Shown: piece after piece, positions 28,349 to 38,267 of the stretch | How positions within the stretch are numbered: the stretch's first letter is position 1 | Layout: each line of letters opens with the position of its first letter | Assembly: GCF_004959935.1 (NCBI RefSeq) | Contig: NZ_SMYN01000002.1 | Span: forward strand, 299,893-363,892 | Origin: Falsirhodobacter xinxiangensis | Lineage (GTDB): Bacteria; Pseudomonadota; Alphaproteobacteria; Rhodobacterales; Rhodobacteraceae | DNA: 64,000 nt | Reading direction: 5' to 3' | The notes under the pieces: model-generated | Told to the model about the DNA's origin: nothing | The model's input: the letters and a program-made list of their open reading frames with translations, nothing else | Database searches by the model: none | Translations under genes and position numbers: made by a program

Positions 28349-28377
28349 CTTATGAGGGATCGCCCAGCTTCTGTCAA
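28349..28377 (-). promoter_or_regulatory. Sigma-70 promoter of rplU-rpmA
   Basis: On the minus strand a consensus -35 TTGACA (28377-28372), exactly 17 bp, then -10 CATAAG (28354-28349). Predicted start about 28342. The best sigma-70 match I see in the window, fitting a highly expressed ribosomal operon. Confidence 0.8.
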
Positions 28378-28387
28378 CGCAAATGCG

Positions 28388-29206
28388 TCAGATATCTTCG
28401 CCCTGCATGAACATTCCCGCAGCCTCTCCGACATCGCGGGAGATGCGGACGAAAACCTTGTCGAATGCCGCGAACACCGCACCGTTCAGCCGCTGCCCCG
28501 CATCAGACGCGGAAAAGTCGAGATAGCTTTGCAGATCCGCATCCGAAAGCGGCCCATAGGCCAAAGCAAGATAGGGGTAAAGCCAGTCCTCCGTCTCGGC
28601 CCGGATGGTCGGCTCTTGAGCGCGGACGTCGTCCAGCATCTGATCTTGCGTCAACCCCGGCAGCGCGCCCGATTTCGTCAGCCCCTCATAGAAGGCGAGG
28701 TTGGTGTTGAGCGCCCCTGCCACATTCATCTCGACCAGCTGGTTGACCTCGGAAAATTCGCGCAGCACCTCCAGCCGCGGGTCCGATCGCTCGGTCATTT
28801 CCTGCACCCGCAGCTTCGCGGCATCTTCGGCAGCATCGTCGATCAGGGCGCGGCGCGCTTCGATCTCCAGCTTGACGATATCGCTGCCGGGTTTGGTGGT
28901 CATGAAGGTCAGCATTTCGGAGGCGAGCACGTCCTGCCCCTCCAACTCGGCTGCAAATGCCTCGCCGAACTCCTGCCGCGCGCGATCCACGTCATAGATT
29001 CGCTCCAGCATCTGCGTCCAGCGCTCGCCGCCGCGCCCACCCATCAGCTCGTCCTGAATGAGTGCGCCGCTTTCCAGCCCCTCCTCGCGCATGACAGCGA
29101 CAATGTCCGGAATCATCATCGCATCGGACAGCGCCCGCGCCGTCTCCTGCGCCGCGACCGGGATCGGAGCAGCAAGGAGAATGGCTGTGAAGAATGCGCG
29201 CAGCAT
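28388..29206 (-). CDS. Exported DUF2059 protein
   Basis: 272 aa with a Sec signal peptide (MLRAFFTAILLAAPIPVAAQ). The rest is helical; the C-terminal PLSDADLQSYLDFSASDAGQRLNGAVFAAFD is the DUF2059 core. Function unknown; a periplasmic location is likely. ATG 29206 is preceded by AAAGG; a longer open frame upstream crosses the tRNA-Ser gene and is not real. Monocistronic by context. Confidence 0.82.
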   Translation of the reverse strand: MLRAFFTAILLAAPIPVAAQETARALSDAMMIPDIVAVMREEGLESGALIQDELMGGRGGERWTQMLERIYDVDRARQEFGEAFAAELEGQDVLASEMLTFMTTKPGSDIVKLEIEARRALIDDAAEDAAKLRVQEMTERSDPRLEVLREFSEVNQLVEMNVAGALNTNLAFYEGLTKSGALPGLTQDQMLDDVRAQEPTIRAETEDWLYPYLALAYGPLSDADLQSYLDFSASDAGQRLNGAVFAAFDKVFVRISRDVGEAAGMFMQGEDI

Positions 29207-29323
29207 GTCGGAACCTTTCGGGAAACACGTCTGCGGGACAGGTAGTGCCTGCACCGCCCGATGCCAAGCGCACCTCCGCCCCAAGCCTTGGCGAAATTCT
29301 TTCGCCGCGCAGAAAAAAGCCGC

Positions 29324-29351
29324 TTGCAGTCGGCAGAGCCGCCCGCTAAAC
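29324..29351 (+). promoter_or_regulatory. Candidate promoter of tRNA-Ser
   Basis: TTGCAG (29324-29329), 16 bp, CTAAAC (29346-29351), about 27 bp before the mature tRNA 5' end. Modest match. Confidence 0.35.
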
Positions 29352-29377
29352 GACGCGCCAAGGACGATCCCTGACGC

Positions 29378-29469
29378 GGAGAGGTGGCAGAGTGGTCGAA
29401 TGCGGCGGTCTCGAAAACCGTTGTCGGTGTGAGCCGACCCAGGGTTCGAATCCCTGTCTCTCCGCCACT
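29378..29469 (+). tRNA. tRNA-Ser (anticodon CGA), CCA encoded
   Basis: 92 nt including CCA. Acceptor GGAGAGG pairs with TCTCTCC before discriminator G and CCA; the D arm begins TGGCAGAGTGG; the anticodon loop is CTCGAAA, giving CGA, which reads UCG serine codons. A long variable arm (GTCGGTGTGAGCCGAC) identifies a class II tRNA, and the T loop has GGTTCGAATCC. All elements match serine tRNA. Confidence 0.97.
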
Positions 29470-29485
29470 TATCCCCCATAAGTGC
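29469..29485 (+). terminator. Hairpin directly after tRNA-Ser
   Basis: ACTTAT-CCCCC-ATAAGT, a 6-bp stem beginning at the last base of the CCA end, no T tract. Possibly a processing or termination stem. Confidence 0.3.
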
Positions 29486-29512
29486 AGCATACCATAGACG
29501 CCGCCGGCGGCA

Positions 29513-32053
29513 TCAACCTGGTTGATGCGCGCCTTCGAGGCTTTTGGCGATCGCTGCGGTCATCTCCTCCAGCCCATAGGGCTTGGGCAGCACGACCGCG
29601 CGCGGGAAGCTGATCATGCTGTCGCCGGTCGCAAGGATGACCGGCAGGCCGGGACGCTGCTCCAGCAGGCGTTCGGCCAGTTCCAGCCCCGACATTCGCG
29701 GCAGCTTCATGTCGGTCACCAGAATGTCGATCTCGTGACCTTCCAGCAGCACGAGCGCTTCTTCGGCGCTGGCGGCGGGAACGACCTTGTGGCCGAGTTC
29801 TTCCAGCAGGTCGGTCGTGCCCATGCGGATCAGGGCGTCATCCTCGACCAGCAGGATCGTGCGAGACCGAGCCGCCGGGGCCTCCACCGGCTGCTGAACG
29901 CGCATGCGCTGGGCTTGGTTTGCCAGAACGTGGCGGATCTTCCGCGCCAGTGCCTCGCGCGTGTAGGGTTTCGAGATCAGATCCACCCCGGCATCCAGCC
30001 GCCCGCCATGGACGATGGAATTCTCGGTATAGCCGGAGGTGAACAGCACGGCGAGGTTCGGCAGCCGCTCCTTTGCCTTGCGGGCCAGTTCGGGGCTTTT
30101 CAGCGTGCCGGGCATGACGACATCGGTGAAAAGCAGGTCGATCTTCACACCGCTTTCGATCACCGTCAGCCCCGATTGGGCATCGACCGCGCGCAGGACA
30201 GTATATCCAAGGTCCGCCAACAGTTCGACGACCGTGTTGCGCACGTCATCGTCATCCTCGACCACCAGAACCGTCTCGGTCCCGCCAGTTACCGATACAT
30301 CGACCGGTGTGACCTCGACATCCTCGCTCTGCATCGCGCGCGGAAGATAGAGGCGGATGGTCGTGCCATGCCCCGGTTCGGAATAGATCTTGATGTGACC
30401 GCCCGACTGTTTGACGAAGCCGTAGACCATGGAAAGCCCGAGGCCGGAGCCCTTGCCCTCGCCCTTGGTCGAAAAGAACGGCTCGAACACGCGGGCGATG
30501 ATGGCCGGGGTCATGCCGCAGCCGGTATCGGTGACGGCCAGCATCACGTATTGACCCGGATCGACCTCGTCATGGCTGCGGGCATAGGCGTCGTCCAGAT
30601 GCACGTTGCCAAGCTCGATGGTCAGCCGCCCCTGCCCGTCCATTGCATCGCGGGCGTTGATCGCAAGGTTGAGCAGCGCGTTCTCGATCTGCGTCGGGTC
30701 GATGAAGGTGTTCCACAGGCCGCCAGCCTCGACGGTTTCGATCTCGATCCCCTCGCCCAGCGCGCGGCGCAGCATGTCGTCCATGTTGCGCACGAAGCGC
30801 GTGACGTTGACGACCCGCGGCTCCAGCGCCTGCCGACGCCCGAAAGCCAGAAGCTGCGAGGCCAGCTTCGATCCGCGCGCGACGCCCGCCATGGCATTCG
30901 CCACTCGGCGTTCGGCGCGTTCGTTGTTCATCACATCGGTCGCAAGCAGTTGCAGGTTGCCCGACACGACCTGAAGCAGGTTGTTGAAATCATGCGCGAC
31001 GCCGCCCGTCAGCTTGCCGATCGTCTCCATCTTCTGGGCCTGGGCAAGCGCGGCCTCGGCGGCGCGGCGTTCTTCGATCGCGTCGATGACGCGCGATTCC
31101 AGCGTTTCGTTCAGCGCGCGAAGCTGCTCCTCGGCCCGTTCCCGGTGGCGGACCTGACGTTCAAGATCGCCCGCATGGCGCAGCAAGTCCAGCTCGGCAA
31201 GGCGCTGCGCGGTGATGTCGGTATGGATGCCGACCCATTCGCGGATGGTGCCGCCTTCGTCCTTGATCGGAACGCCCCGGATGGCGAAATGCCGCCATGT
31301 TCCGTCGGCCCGCCGGACGCGGTGTTCGTGCACGAAGGTCGTCCGTTGCGCGACCGATGCCTGCCATGCCGCAAGCGTGGCGTCGCGCTCGTCGGGATGG
31401 ACCGCGGCCGTCCAGCCGTAACCCTCGTATTCCTCGCGGGTCTGTCCGGTCAGGCGCGACCAGCCCGGCTGCTCGCCCGCCATGCGCCCGTCGGGGGTGT
31501 TGGTCCAGAGATGCCCATGCACGGCATCGACGGCGGCGGCGAACCGTTCGTTGCTGATACGGGCATCGCGTTCGGCAAGGACCAGCGCGGTCATGTCCAG
31601 CACCGTGCAGATCACGCCGCCCACCGTGCCGTCGCAGGTTCGGACCGGGGTATAGAACAGATCGAAGACGAATTCCTCGCGCACACCGTCCCGCAGCAGC
31701 ACCATCGGCTGACGACGATAGGCCTGCGCCTCGCCGCGCATCCCGGTCTCCAACACGCGGCGGTTGAAATCCCAGACCTCGGGCAGAACCTGATCGACGC
31801 GGCCACCCATGGCGCCGGGGTGATAGCCGCCGATGATCTCGCGATAGGCGTCGTTATAGATCATCCGATGATCCGGCCCCCACATCATCACCTTGGGGAT
31901 GGGAGAGTTGAGGATCGTATCCACCGTGGAGCCGAGTGCAGCCGACCATCCGCTCCGCGGCCCAAGCGACGTCGAGGACCAGTCGAAGGCCGCGATCAGG
32001 CTGCCGGTTTCGCTGTGCCCGGTCTGCCAGGCCTCGGTGTGGAGTTCGTTCAC
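29513..32053 (-). CDS. PAS hybrid sensor histidine kinase with two receiver domains
   Basis: 846 aa, no membrane segment, so a cytosolic sensor. Order: PAS-like domain (about 15-150), second PAS/PAC (about 170-305, FVHEHRVRRADGTWRHF), coiled coil, HisKA with GGVAHDFNNLLQVVSG (phospho-His near 357), HATPase (NLAINARDAMDG, DTGCGMTP, GKGSGLGLSMVYGFVKQSGG), then REC1 (VLVVEDDDDVRNTV, near 610) and REC2 (ILLVEDDALIRMG, near 730, phospho-acceptor Asp in LVTDMKLPRMSG). GTG 32053 is the likely start; TTG 32113 would add 20 residues. No partner regulator gene is adjacent. Output unknown. Confidence 0.87.
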   Translation of the reverse strand: MNELHTEAWQTGHSETGSLIAAFDWSSTSLGPRSGWSAALGSTVDTILNSPIPKVMMWGPDHRMIYNDAYREIIGGYHPGAMGGRVDQVLPEVWDFNRRVLETGMRGEAQAYRRQPMVLLRDGVREEFVFDLFYTPVRTCDGTVGGVICTVLDMTALVLAERDARISNERFAAAVDAVHGHLWTNTPDGRMAGEQPGWSRLTGQTREEYEGYGWTAAVHPDERDATLAAWQASVAQRTTFVHEHRVRRADGTWRHFAIRGVPIKDEGGTIREWVGIHTDITAQRLAELDLLRHAGDLERQVRHRERAEEQLRALNETLESRVIDAIEERRAAEAALAQAQKMETIGKLTGGVAHDFNNLLQVVSGNLQLLATDVMNNERAERRVANAMAGVARGSKLASQLLAFGRRQALEPRVVNVTRFVRNMDDMLRRALGEGIEIETVEAGGLWNTFIDPTQIENALLNLAINARDAMDGQGRLTIELGNVHLDDAYARSHDEVDPGQYVMLAVTDTGCGMTPAIIARVFEPFFSTKGEGKGSGLGLSMVYGFVKQSGGHIKIYSEPGHGTTIRLYLPRAMQSEDVEVTPVDVSVTGGTETVLVVEDDDDVRNTVVELLADLGYTVLRAVDAQSGLTVIESGVKIDLLFTDVVMPGTLKSPELARKAKERLPNLAVLFTSGYTENSIVHGGRLDAGVDLISKPYTREALARKIRHVLANQAQRMRVQQPVEAPAARSRTILLVEDDALIRMGTTDLLEELGHKVVPAASAEEALVLLEGHEIDILVTDMKLPRMSGLELAERLLEQRPGLPVILATGDSMISFPRAVVLPKPYGLEEMTAAIAKSLEGAHQPG

Positions 32054-32196
32054 GGGGGATATTCCAGGGCGTTCGGAAAGCTGAACCGCTGATGTAGCGC
32101 GAGGCCCCGGCAAAAGTAAGCCTCCCCGTCATAAAGTTCGACTGGTCGGACTGCGCCGCCGCTCCATCTTTCGATACAGTCATTTGGACCGAAGAT

Positions 32197-32709
32197 ATGG
32201 GCATCTCGATCGCTGATCTTTTTGCGGCACTGGGCGCGGATTTTCATGCGCCGATGGAGGGCGTGCCCACGGCCACGGTGATCGTCAGGATGCTGATGGC
32301 CTGCTGTCTGGGTGGCGTCATCGGGATCGAGCGGGAAATCCATGCGCGCACCGCCGGTCTGCGGACGCATATCCTCGTCTCTCTCGCCTCTTGCCTGTTC
32401 ACCCTGATCGCGTGGGAGTTGATCGCGACCGAGCTTCCCGAAGGCGTGCGGCACAACACCGACCCGCTGCGCCTGATCGAAGCCGTGACCGCCGGGGTCG
32501 CCTTTCTTGCCGCGGGTTCGATCATCACCTCGCGCGGCAGGGTGCAGGGGCTGACGACCGGCGCGGGAATGTGGATGGCGGGGGCGATCGGTCTGGCCTG
32601 CGGAACAGGTCGGCTGACGCTGGCGATCCTTGCGACGCTGATCGCCGTTTCCGTGCTGTTTTTGCTACGCCGCATCTCGCATTCCATCGGCCCCAAGGGA
32701 GACAGATGA
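32197..32709 (+). CDS. MgtC/SapB family membrane protein
   Basis: 170 aa, four or five helices. MLMACCLGGVIGIEREIHARTAGLRTH is the MgtC signature (conserved Cys, Asp/Glu-Arg), followed by VAFLAAGSIITSRGRVQGLTTGAGMWM. MgtC proteins affect Mg2+ starvation tolerance and F-type ATP synthase activity in Salmonella; the short alphaproteobacterial forms lack the soluble C-terminal domain, as here. Divergent from the kinase gene. Confidence 0.88.
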   Translation: MGISIADLFAALGADFHAPMEGVPTATVIVRMLMACCLGGVIGIEREIHARTAGLRTHILVSLASCLFTLIAWELIATELPEGVRHNTDPLRLIEAVTAGVAFLAAGSIITSRGRVQGLTTGAGMWMAGAIGLACGTGRLTLAILATLIAVSVLFLLRRISHSIGPKGDR

Positions 32710-32769
32710 AACTATCAATCGAGTTCGGAGATATGTATCACTGATCCACAACCACTGCGGGAGTCTTAC

Positions 32770-33117
32770 ATGAGCGATATCAACCGTATCGAATGCGGCA
32801 AACGCATGAGCGAGGCAGTGATCCATAACGGCGTGATCTGGCTTGCCGGGCAGGTCGGACGTCCGGGGCGTTCGGTTTCCGACCAGACCCGCGATTGCCT
32901 GGCCGAGATCGACCGCATCCTAGCGCTGGCCGGTTCGAACAAGACGCGCATCCTGTCGGCGCAGGTCTGGCTGGCCGATATCGCGTCCTTCGACGAGATG
33001 AACGCCGTCTGGGACGAGTGGGTGCCGCAGGGGCATACCCCTGCGCGGGCAACGGGCGAGGCACGGCTCGCCACGCCCGATTACCTTGTCGAGATCATCG
33101 TGACCGCAGCGGCCTAG
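32770..33117 (+). CDS. RidA/YjgF-family protein
   Basis: 115 aa. [28 protein letters not shown] and [11 protein letters not shown] follow the RidA fold, with the conserved Arg of the imine-hydrolysing site (PAR). RidA enzymes release ammonia from reactive enamines/imines made by PLP enzymes; subfamilies vary, and this one diverges in the loop around [15 protein letters not shown] precedes the ATG. Its TAG stop lies in CTAG shared with the opposing pgi stop (33114-33117). Confidence 0.85.
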   Translation: MSDINRIECGKRMSEAVIHNGVIWLAGQVGRPGRSVSDQTRDCLAEIDRILALAGSNKTRILSAQVWLADIASFDEMNAVWDEWVPQGHTPARATGEARLATPDYLVEIIVTAAA

Positions 33118-34697
33118 GCCAGATAGCCGATCAGCGCGCGGGTCGATCCGTCCTTGCCGTCGGCTGGCGCGCCGTCCAGCATCGGCGCCAGCGCCAGCGC
33201 CAGCTCCTTGCCAAGCTCCACCCCCCATTGGTCATAGGAGTTGATGCCGAGAACGACGCCTTCGACGAAGACGCGATGTTCATACAGCGCGACGATCTGG
33301 CCCAGCACGAAGGGCGTCAGCTTGGGATAGCACAGCGTGGTCGAGGGACGGTTGCCCGGAAAGACGCGGTGGCGCGCCTGACGTTCCAGTTCGTGCCCCT
33401 CCAGCCCCTTCTTCTGCATGATCGCCGTCGCCTGCGCCAGCGAGCGGCCGCGCAGCAGCGCCTCGGACTGGGCAAGGCAGTTGGCCACCAGCAGGCGGTG
33501 CTGGTGGGCCAGATCCGGCTCGTGCCCTTCCTTGCCGACAAGGAATTCACAAGGGATCACCCGCGTGCCCTGATGGATCAACTGATAGAAGGCGTGCTGG
33601 CCGTTGGTCCCCGGCTCGCCCCAGACCACGGGGCCGGAATCGATGGCAAGGTCGGTGCCGTCCATCGCGACGCGCTTGCCGTTCGACTCCATCTCCAACT
33701 GCTGCAGATAGGCCGGAAGGCGCGCCAGCCGTTGTTCGTAAGGCAGGACGGCGCGGGTGGCATAGCCGCAAATCTGGTTGTGCCAGATGCCCACCAGCGC
33801 CAGCATCACTGGAAGGTTGTCCTCGGGTGCCGCGTGGCGGAAATGGGCGTCCATCGCGGCGGCGCCGGCAAGGAACTGGTCGAAATCCTCGGGGCCGATG
33901 GCCAGCATCAGCGACAGGCCGATCGGACCCCACATGGAATAGCGGCCGCCGACCCAATCCTCGAACCCGAACACGCGCGAGGCGTCGATGCCGAAGGCGG
34001 CCGTCTTGTCCGCCGCGGTCGAAACGGCAGCGAACTGCGCCGCCGGGTCCTTCACCGTTTTCGCCATCCACGCCTTGGCGGTTTCGGCATTGGTCATCGT
34101 CTCGATGGTGGTGAAGGTCTTGGAGGCGACGATCACCAGCGCGGTTTCCGGGTTCAGGCCCGACAGCACATCATGGATATGCGCGCCGTCCACGTTCGAC
34201 ACAAAATGGCAGCGCGGCCCGTCGGCATAGGGCGCAAGCGCGATGGTCGCCATCGCCGGGCCAAGGTCCGATCCGCCGATGCCGATGTTCACCACATCGG
34301 TGATCGCGCCGCCCTGCCCCTTGAACGCACCGCCACGCACGTCGCGGGCGAAGGCCTGCATCGCGGCATGGGTCTCGCGCAGCGCCACGGTCGCGTCGGC
34401 ACCATCCACGGTCACGTCACTGTCCATGTTGCGCAAAAGCGTATGCAGAACCGCGCGGCCCTCGGTCTCGTTGATCTTCGCGCCCGAGAACATCGCGTCG
34501 CGTTTCACCGGCAGATCGCGCAGCAACCCGATCAGAAGTTCGCGCGCCTTGGCGTCGATATTGGTCTTGGAATAATCCAGCAGCAGCCCGTCGGCAGAAA
34601 CCGAGAAGTCCGCAGCGCGATCGTCGTCGAACAGGGTCAGGATCGGACGGTCCGCGACCATCTCGTGATATTCGCGCAGGGCCTGCCAGTCAGTCAT
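33114..34697 (-). CDS. pgi: Glucose-6-phosphate isomerase
   Basis: 527 aa. [14 protein letters not shown] and [14 protein letters not shown] are PGI signatures; the C-terminal [17 protein letters not shown] carries the conserved catalytic Lys region. It interconverts glucose-6-P and fructose-6-P. Third gene of zwf-pgl-pgi (12 bp after pgl), which recycles fructose-6-P into the Entner-Doudoroff route. Expected to follow the zwf promoter with its LacI-type operator. Confidence 0.96.
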   Translation of the reverse strand: MTDWQALREYHEMVADRPILTLFDDDRAADFSVSADGLLLDYSKTNIDAKARELLIGLLRDLPVKRDAMFSGAKINETEGRAVLHTLLRNMDSDVTVDGADATVALRETHAAMQAFARDVRGGAFKGQGGAITDVVNIGIGGSDLGPAMATIALAPYADGPRCHFVSNVDGAHIHDVLSGLNPETALVIVASKTFTTIETMTNAETAKAWMAKTVKDPAAQFAAVSTAADKTAAFGIDASRVFGFEDWVGGRYSMWGPIGLSLMLAIGPEDFDQFLAGAAAMDAHFRHAAPEDNLPVMLALVGIWHNQICGYATRAVLPYEQRLARLPAYLQQLEMESNGKRVAMDGTDLAIDSGPVVWGEPGTNGQHAFYQLIHQGTRVIPCEFLVGKEGHEPDLAHQHRLLVANCLAQSEALLRGRSLAQATAIMQKKGLEGHELERQARHRVFPGNRPSTTLCYPKLTPFVLGQIVALYEHRVFVEGVVLGINSYDQWGVELGKELALALAPMLDGAPADGKDGSTRALIGYLA

Positions 34698-34709
34698 GTC
34701 ATCCTCGTT

Positions 34710-35381
34710 TCATTCGGCCCAGTGGACCGTGGCGTTGGGAAGAAGTGCGCGGATCGGCGCCTCGGTCAAGGGCAGCTTTTCGGCGCGGACCAGCGCCTCG
34801 CGCTTTTCCTGCCCGGTGATCAGCAGGTGGGTCGAAATCGCGCCCTTCAATGGCTTGGCTGTCAGGGTGATGCGCGGCTCCTCCGCACCCGGTGCGCGCA
34901 TGGGCAGCAATAGCGGCGCGGAATCCGACAGCCCCTCCTCCAGCCGGTCCGCGCCGGGGAACAGCGAGGCGGTGTGCATGTCGCTGCCCATCCCCAAAAG
35001 CAGCACCGAGATCGGCAGATGCGGTTTCAACCCCTCGGCCAGAGCATCAAGCGATTCCTCGGGCGTTTCGGTATCGGCATGGATCGGGATGTATCTCGCC
35101 GCCGCCGCGCGCCCGACCAGCAGCCGTTCGCGCAGCAACCGAGTGTTGGAACGCGGACTGTCCTCGGACACCCAGCGTTCGTCGTTCAGGAACACGGTGA
35201 CGTTGGACCAGTCCAGATCGACGCCGGAAAGCGTGTCGAAGATCGGACCCGGCGTGGTGCCACCCGGAACGCAGAGGCTCGCCCGCCCCTCGCGCCGCAG
35301 GAAATCGGCCAGCTCGCCCGCGATGGTGTTCGCAAGCGACAGCATCAGAAATTCGCGGTCGGGGTATTCTTCGATCTTCAT
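34710..35381 (-). CDS. pgl: 6-phosphogluconolactonase
   Basis: 223 aa DevB-type lactonase: LCVPGGTTPGPIFDTLS near residue 36, VFLNDERWVSEDSPRSN near 63 and LLLGMGSDMHTASLFPGADR near 130. Hydrolyses 6-phosphogluconolactone in the oxidative pentose phosphate/Entner-Doudoroff pathway. Its ATG overlaps the zwf stop (ATGA). Confidence 0.95.
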   Translation of the reverse strand: MKIEEYPDREFLMLSLANTIAGELADFLRREGRASLCVPGGTTPGPIFDTLSGVDLDWSNVTVFLNDERWVSEDSPRSNTRLLRERLLVGRAAAARYIPIHADTETPEESLDALAEGLKPHLPISVLLLGMGSDMHTASLFPGADRLEEGLSDSAPLLLPMRAPGAEEPRITLTAKPLKGAISTHLLITGQEKREALVRAEKLPLTEAPIRALLPNATVHWAE

Positions 35382-36832
35382 TCTCGTATATCCCTCCAGC
35401 GGCGACCGTCCCGATGCAGCAGCATCAGCGCATCCTCGGGGCCGGACGTGCCGGGTTCATAGCTGTGGGGCCGGTCGCCCCGCGCCTCCCACCCTTGGAT
35501 GATCGGATCGGCCCAGGCCCATGCCGCCTCCACCTCGTCGCCGCGCATGAACAGGGTCTGGTTGCCCCGGATCACGTCCATGATCAGCCGTTCGTAAGCG
35601 TCGGGAATGTCGGCGCCCCCCTCGCCCAGCGCCTCGGCAAAGGACATGTCCAGCGGCACCTGTGCAAGACGCATCCCGCCCGGCCCCGGTTCCTTGATCA
35701 TGACCATCATGTTCATCCCCTCATTCGGTTGCAGCCGTATGACAAGGACGTTCTCGCGCCATCCTTCGGGGTGATCGAAGATGGAATGCGGCGGCTGACG
35801 GAAGGTGATCGCGATTTCCGAGGTCCGCGCCTTCAGACGCTTGCCCGTCCGCAGATAGAAGGGCGTGCCCTTCCAGCGCCAGTTCGCGATGCCGACCTTC
35901 AGCGCGATATAGCTTTCGGTCCGGCTTTCAGGGTTTTCGGCATCCTCCAGATAGCCCGGACGCCCACCCCCTGCGCGATACTGGCCGCGCACGATGTCCT
36001 CGGGGGCCACCGGCTCCAGCGCGCGGATGACCTTCAGCTTTTCGTCCCGCACCGCGTCGGGGTCGAAGTGATAGGGCGGCTCCATGGCGATCAGGCACAG
36101 AAGCTGCATCAGGTGGTTCTGCACCATGTCCCGCATAGCGCCCGATTTGTCGTAATAGGCCCCGCGCCCGTTCACGCCGACGGTCTCCGCCACGGTGATC
36201 TGGACATGGTCGATATATTCGGTCTTCCACAGCGGCTCGAACAGGATGTTGGCGAAGCGGACCGCCATCAGGTTCTGAACGGTTTCCTTGCCCAGATAAT
36301 GGTCGATGCGATAGATTTGTTGTTCGGTGAAATGCTCGGCCAGCACGGCGTTCAATTCGCGTGCGGTCTTCAGATCCTTGCCGAAGGGTTTTTCCACCAC
36401 GATCCGGCTGTCGGCATCTGCAATGCCATGTTCGTGCAGCCGTTCCGCCAATGCCCCGAACAGCGACGGCGCGACCGAGAAATAGAAGGCCCGGATCACA
36501 TCCGGGCGCACGACGGCGCGCAGATCGGTCCACCCGTCCTGCCCCACCGCATCGACCCGGACATAGCGGAGAGTTTCAAGAAACTCCTCCAGCGTCTTTG
36601 CGTCGCGTTTCGTCGCCGGCACGAATTCCTCGATCGCCTCGCGGGTGAACGCGCGGAAGTCATCGTCACTCATCTCGCCGCGCGCGGCACCGATGATCCG
36701 CGCCTCGGCTGGCATCTGGCCACCGACATGGCGACGGTAAAGGCTGGGGAGGATCTTCCGCCGGGCCAGATCGCCCGTGCCGCCGAAGATGACGAGGTCG
36801 AACGGATCGACCGGGATAGTCCGCGATACCAA
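35378..36832 (-). CDS. zwf: Glucose-6-phosphate 1-dehydrogenase
   Basis: 484 aa. Nucleotide-binding FGGTGDLARRKILPSLY at the N-terminus and the active-site RIDHYLGKETVQNLMAVRFAN near residue 175. Oxidises glucose-6-P with NADP to the lactone. First gene of zwf-pgl-pgi. The start codon lies 20 bp downstream of a LacI-type half-palindrome (36852-36865) identical to the one before gap2. Confidence 0.96.
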   Translation of the reverse strand: MVSRTIPVDPFDLVIFGGTGDLARRKILPSLYRRHVGGQMPAEARIIGAARGEMSDDDFRAFTREAIEEFVPATKRDAKTLEEFLETLRYVRVDAVGQDGWTDLRAVVRPDVIRAFYFSVAPSLFGALAERLHEHGIADADSRIVVEKPFGKDLKTARELNAVLAEHFTEQQIYRIDHYLGKETVQNLMAVRFANILFEPLWKTEYIDHVQITVAETVGVNGRGAYYDKSGAMRDMVQNHLMQLLCLIAMEPPYHFDPDAVRDEKLKVIRALEPVAPEDIVRGQYRAGGGRPGYLEDAENPESRTESYIALKVGIANWRWKGTPFYLRTGKRLKARTSEIAITFRQPPHSIFDHPEGWRENVLVIRLQPNEGMNMMVMIKEPGPGGMRLAQVPLDMSFAEALGEGGADIPDAYERLIMDVIRGNQTLFMRGDEVEAAWAWADPIIQGWEARGDRPHSYEPGTSGPEDALMLLHRDGRRWRDIRE

Positions 36833-36851
36833 GTCTCTCGTCTCCCGAATA

Positions 36852-36865
36852 TGTTAGCGCAAACG
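36852..36865. promoter_or_regulatory. LacI-type operator before zwf (CceR-like)
   Basis: TGTTAGCGCAAACG, 12 of 14 matches to the palindrome TGTTAGCGCTAACA. Sixteen bases (ATGTTAGCGCAAACGC) are identical to the site before gap2. It sits 20 bp from the zwf start codon, a repressing position. Confidence 0.65.
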
Positions 36866-37073
36866 CCTGTGTGATACCGACCGCGCTTCCGCAAGTCCAG
36901 AGAGGCGGCGTCCGGGAACACTATAGTTTTGAGAATGCTGATCTTCCAAGCGCGCTGTTGCCGAATGTTCGACATGCCGCCGATGCAAGGTTGCACCACA
37001 TGCAGCGGTGCGGCCGTCTTTTCTCTGTCATCGAAAGGGTGTATGCCCACGCCCTGATCGAAAGGCTTCCATC

Positions 37074-38267
37074 ATGTCAGGTTCAATCCTGCGTCAGGCG
37101 CTTGTCCTCGGCGCGCTCTCCTCCATCGGCCCCTTTGCCATCGACATGTATCTTCCCGCGATGGATGCGATCCGCGTGGGTCTGGAGACGACGGTTCCGG
37201 CGATGCAGGGCACGGTCATCGCCTATTTCATCGCCTTCGGTCTGGCACAGCTTGTCTATGGGCCGTGGTCGGACAAGGCGGGGCGGCGCGTGCCGCTTTA
37301 TGCGGGGCTTGGCATCTTCCTTGTCGGATCGCTCATCTGCACCTTCGCGCCTGACATCTCGACCCTGATCGCGGGCCGCTTCGTGCAGGGGCTTGGCGGG
37401 GCGGCGGTCATGGTCGTGCCGCGCGCGATCATCCGCGACCGCTATCGCGGGCACGAGGCGACGCGGCTGATGGCGGCGAACATGCTGGTGATCTCGGTCG
37501 TGCCGCTTCTGGCGCCGCTGGCAGGGGCGATGCTGATCCGCTTCTGGGACTGGCGCGAGATTTTCGGCTTCCTCGGTCTTCTGTCGCTCGGCGCGCTGGC
37601 GCTGACCCGCTTCGCCCTGCCCGAGACGTTGCCCCCCGAAGCACGGCGCGGCATCAAGGGAGCGGAGCTTCGGCGCGGCCTGCGCCGCATCCTCACGCAT
37701 AAAAGCTTCCTTGGGCTGACGCTGATCGGCGGTTTCGGCATGGCCAGCTTCTTCGTGTTCATCGCATCGGCCAGCTTCGTCTATTCGTCCTTCTATGGGC
37801 TGACACCGACGCAGTTTTCGATCGCCTTCGCGGCCAATGCCATCGGGTTCTTCGCGGCGTCGCAATTCGCGGCCCATCTGGGAATGCGGTTCGGTGCGGT
37901 TCGCGTCGTGCTGACCGCCGTGGCCGGGTTCGCCCTTGCGACGACCACGACATTCCTGTTGGTCCTTTCTGGGCTTGATGCCTTGCCGGTGGTGATGATC
38001 GGGCTGTTCTGCGGCAATGCCTGCCTTGGGCTGGTCATGCCGACGACGATGGTCCTGGCGCTCGACGAACAGGGCGATCAGGCCGGGCTGGCCTCTTCGG
38101 TGGGTGGAACGCTTCAGATGGTGGCGGGCGGCGGGATGATCGCGCTGTCGGCACCGTTCTTCGACGGAACGCCGGTGCCGATGCTGGGCGCGATCGCGCT
38201 TTGCGCCATCATCGCCTTCATCCTGTCGCGCGTCATCGTGGCCCGTCAGGCAGCCGCGCTGGCCTGA
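37074..38267 (+). CDS. Bcr/CflA-family MFS drug exporter
   Basis: 397 aa, 12 helices. SSIGPFAIDMYLPAMDAI (helix 1, with the Bcr/CflA Asp) and the loop WSDKAGRRVPLYAG are the family signatures; LQGLGGAA-like FVQGLGGAAVMVVPRAIIRD follows in helix 5 region. Members export bicyclomycin, chloramphenicol or sulfathiazole by proton antiport; the substrate is unknown. ATG 37074 follows AAAGG. Its last 22 bp overlap the convergent dusA gene. Confidence 0.88.
   Translation: MSGSILRQALVLGALSSIGPFAIDMYLPAMDAIRVGLETTVPAMQGTVIAYFIAFGLAQLVYGPWSDKAGRRVPLYAGLGIFLVGSLICTFAPDISTLIAGRFVQGLGGAAVMVVPRAIIRDRYRGHEATRLMAANMLVISVVPLLAPLAGAMLIRFWDWREIFGFLGLLSLGALALTRFALPETLPPEARRGIKGAELRRGLRRILTHKSFLGLTLIGGFGMASFFVFIASASFVYSSFYGLTPTQFSIAFAANAIGFFAASQFAAHLGMRFGAVRVVLTAVAGFALATTTTFLLVLSGLDALPVVMIGLFCGNACLGLVMPTTMVLALDEQGDQAGLASSVGGTLQMVAGGGMIALSAPFFDGTPVPMLGAIALCAIIAFILSRVIVARQAAALA

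Noticed and set aside
29207..29479. N-terminal extension of the DUF2059 protein through the tRNA-Ser gene
   Set aside because: The open frame crosses the tRNA on the opposite strand; the signal peptide begins at 29206.
29522..32092. 856-codon open frame antisense to the hybrid histidine kinase
   Set aside because: Composition is typical of an antisense shadow; no motif, signal or ribosome site, while the minus-strand kinase is unmistakable.
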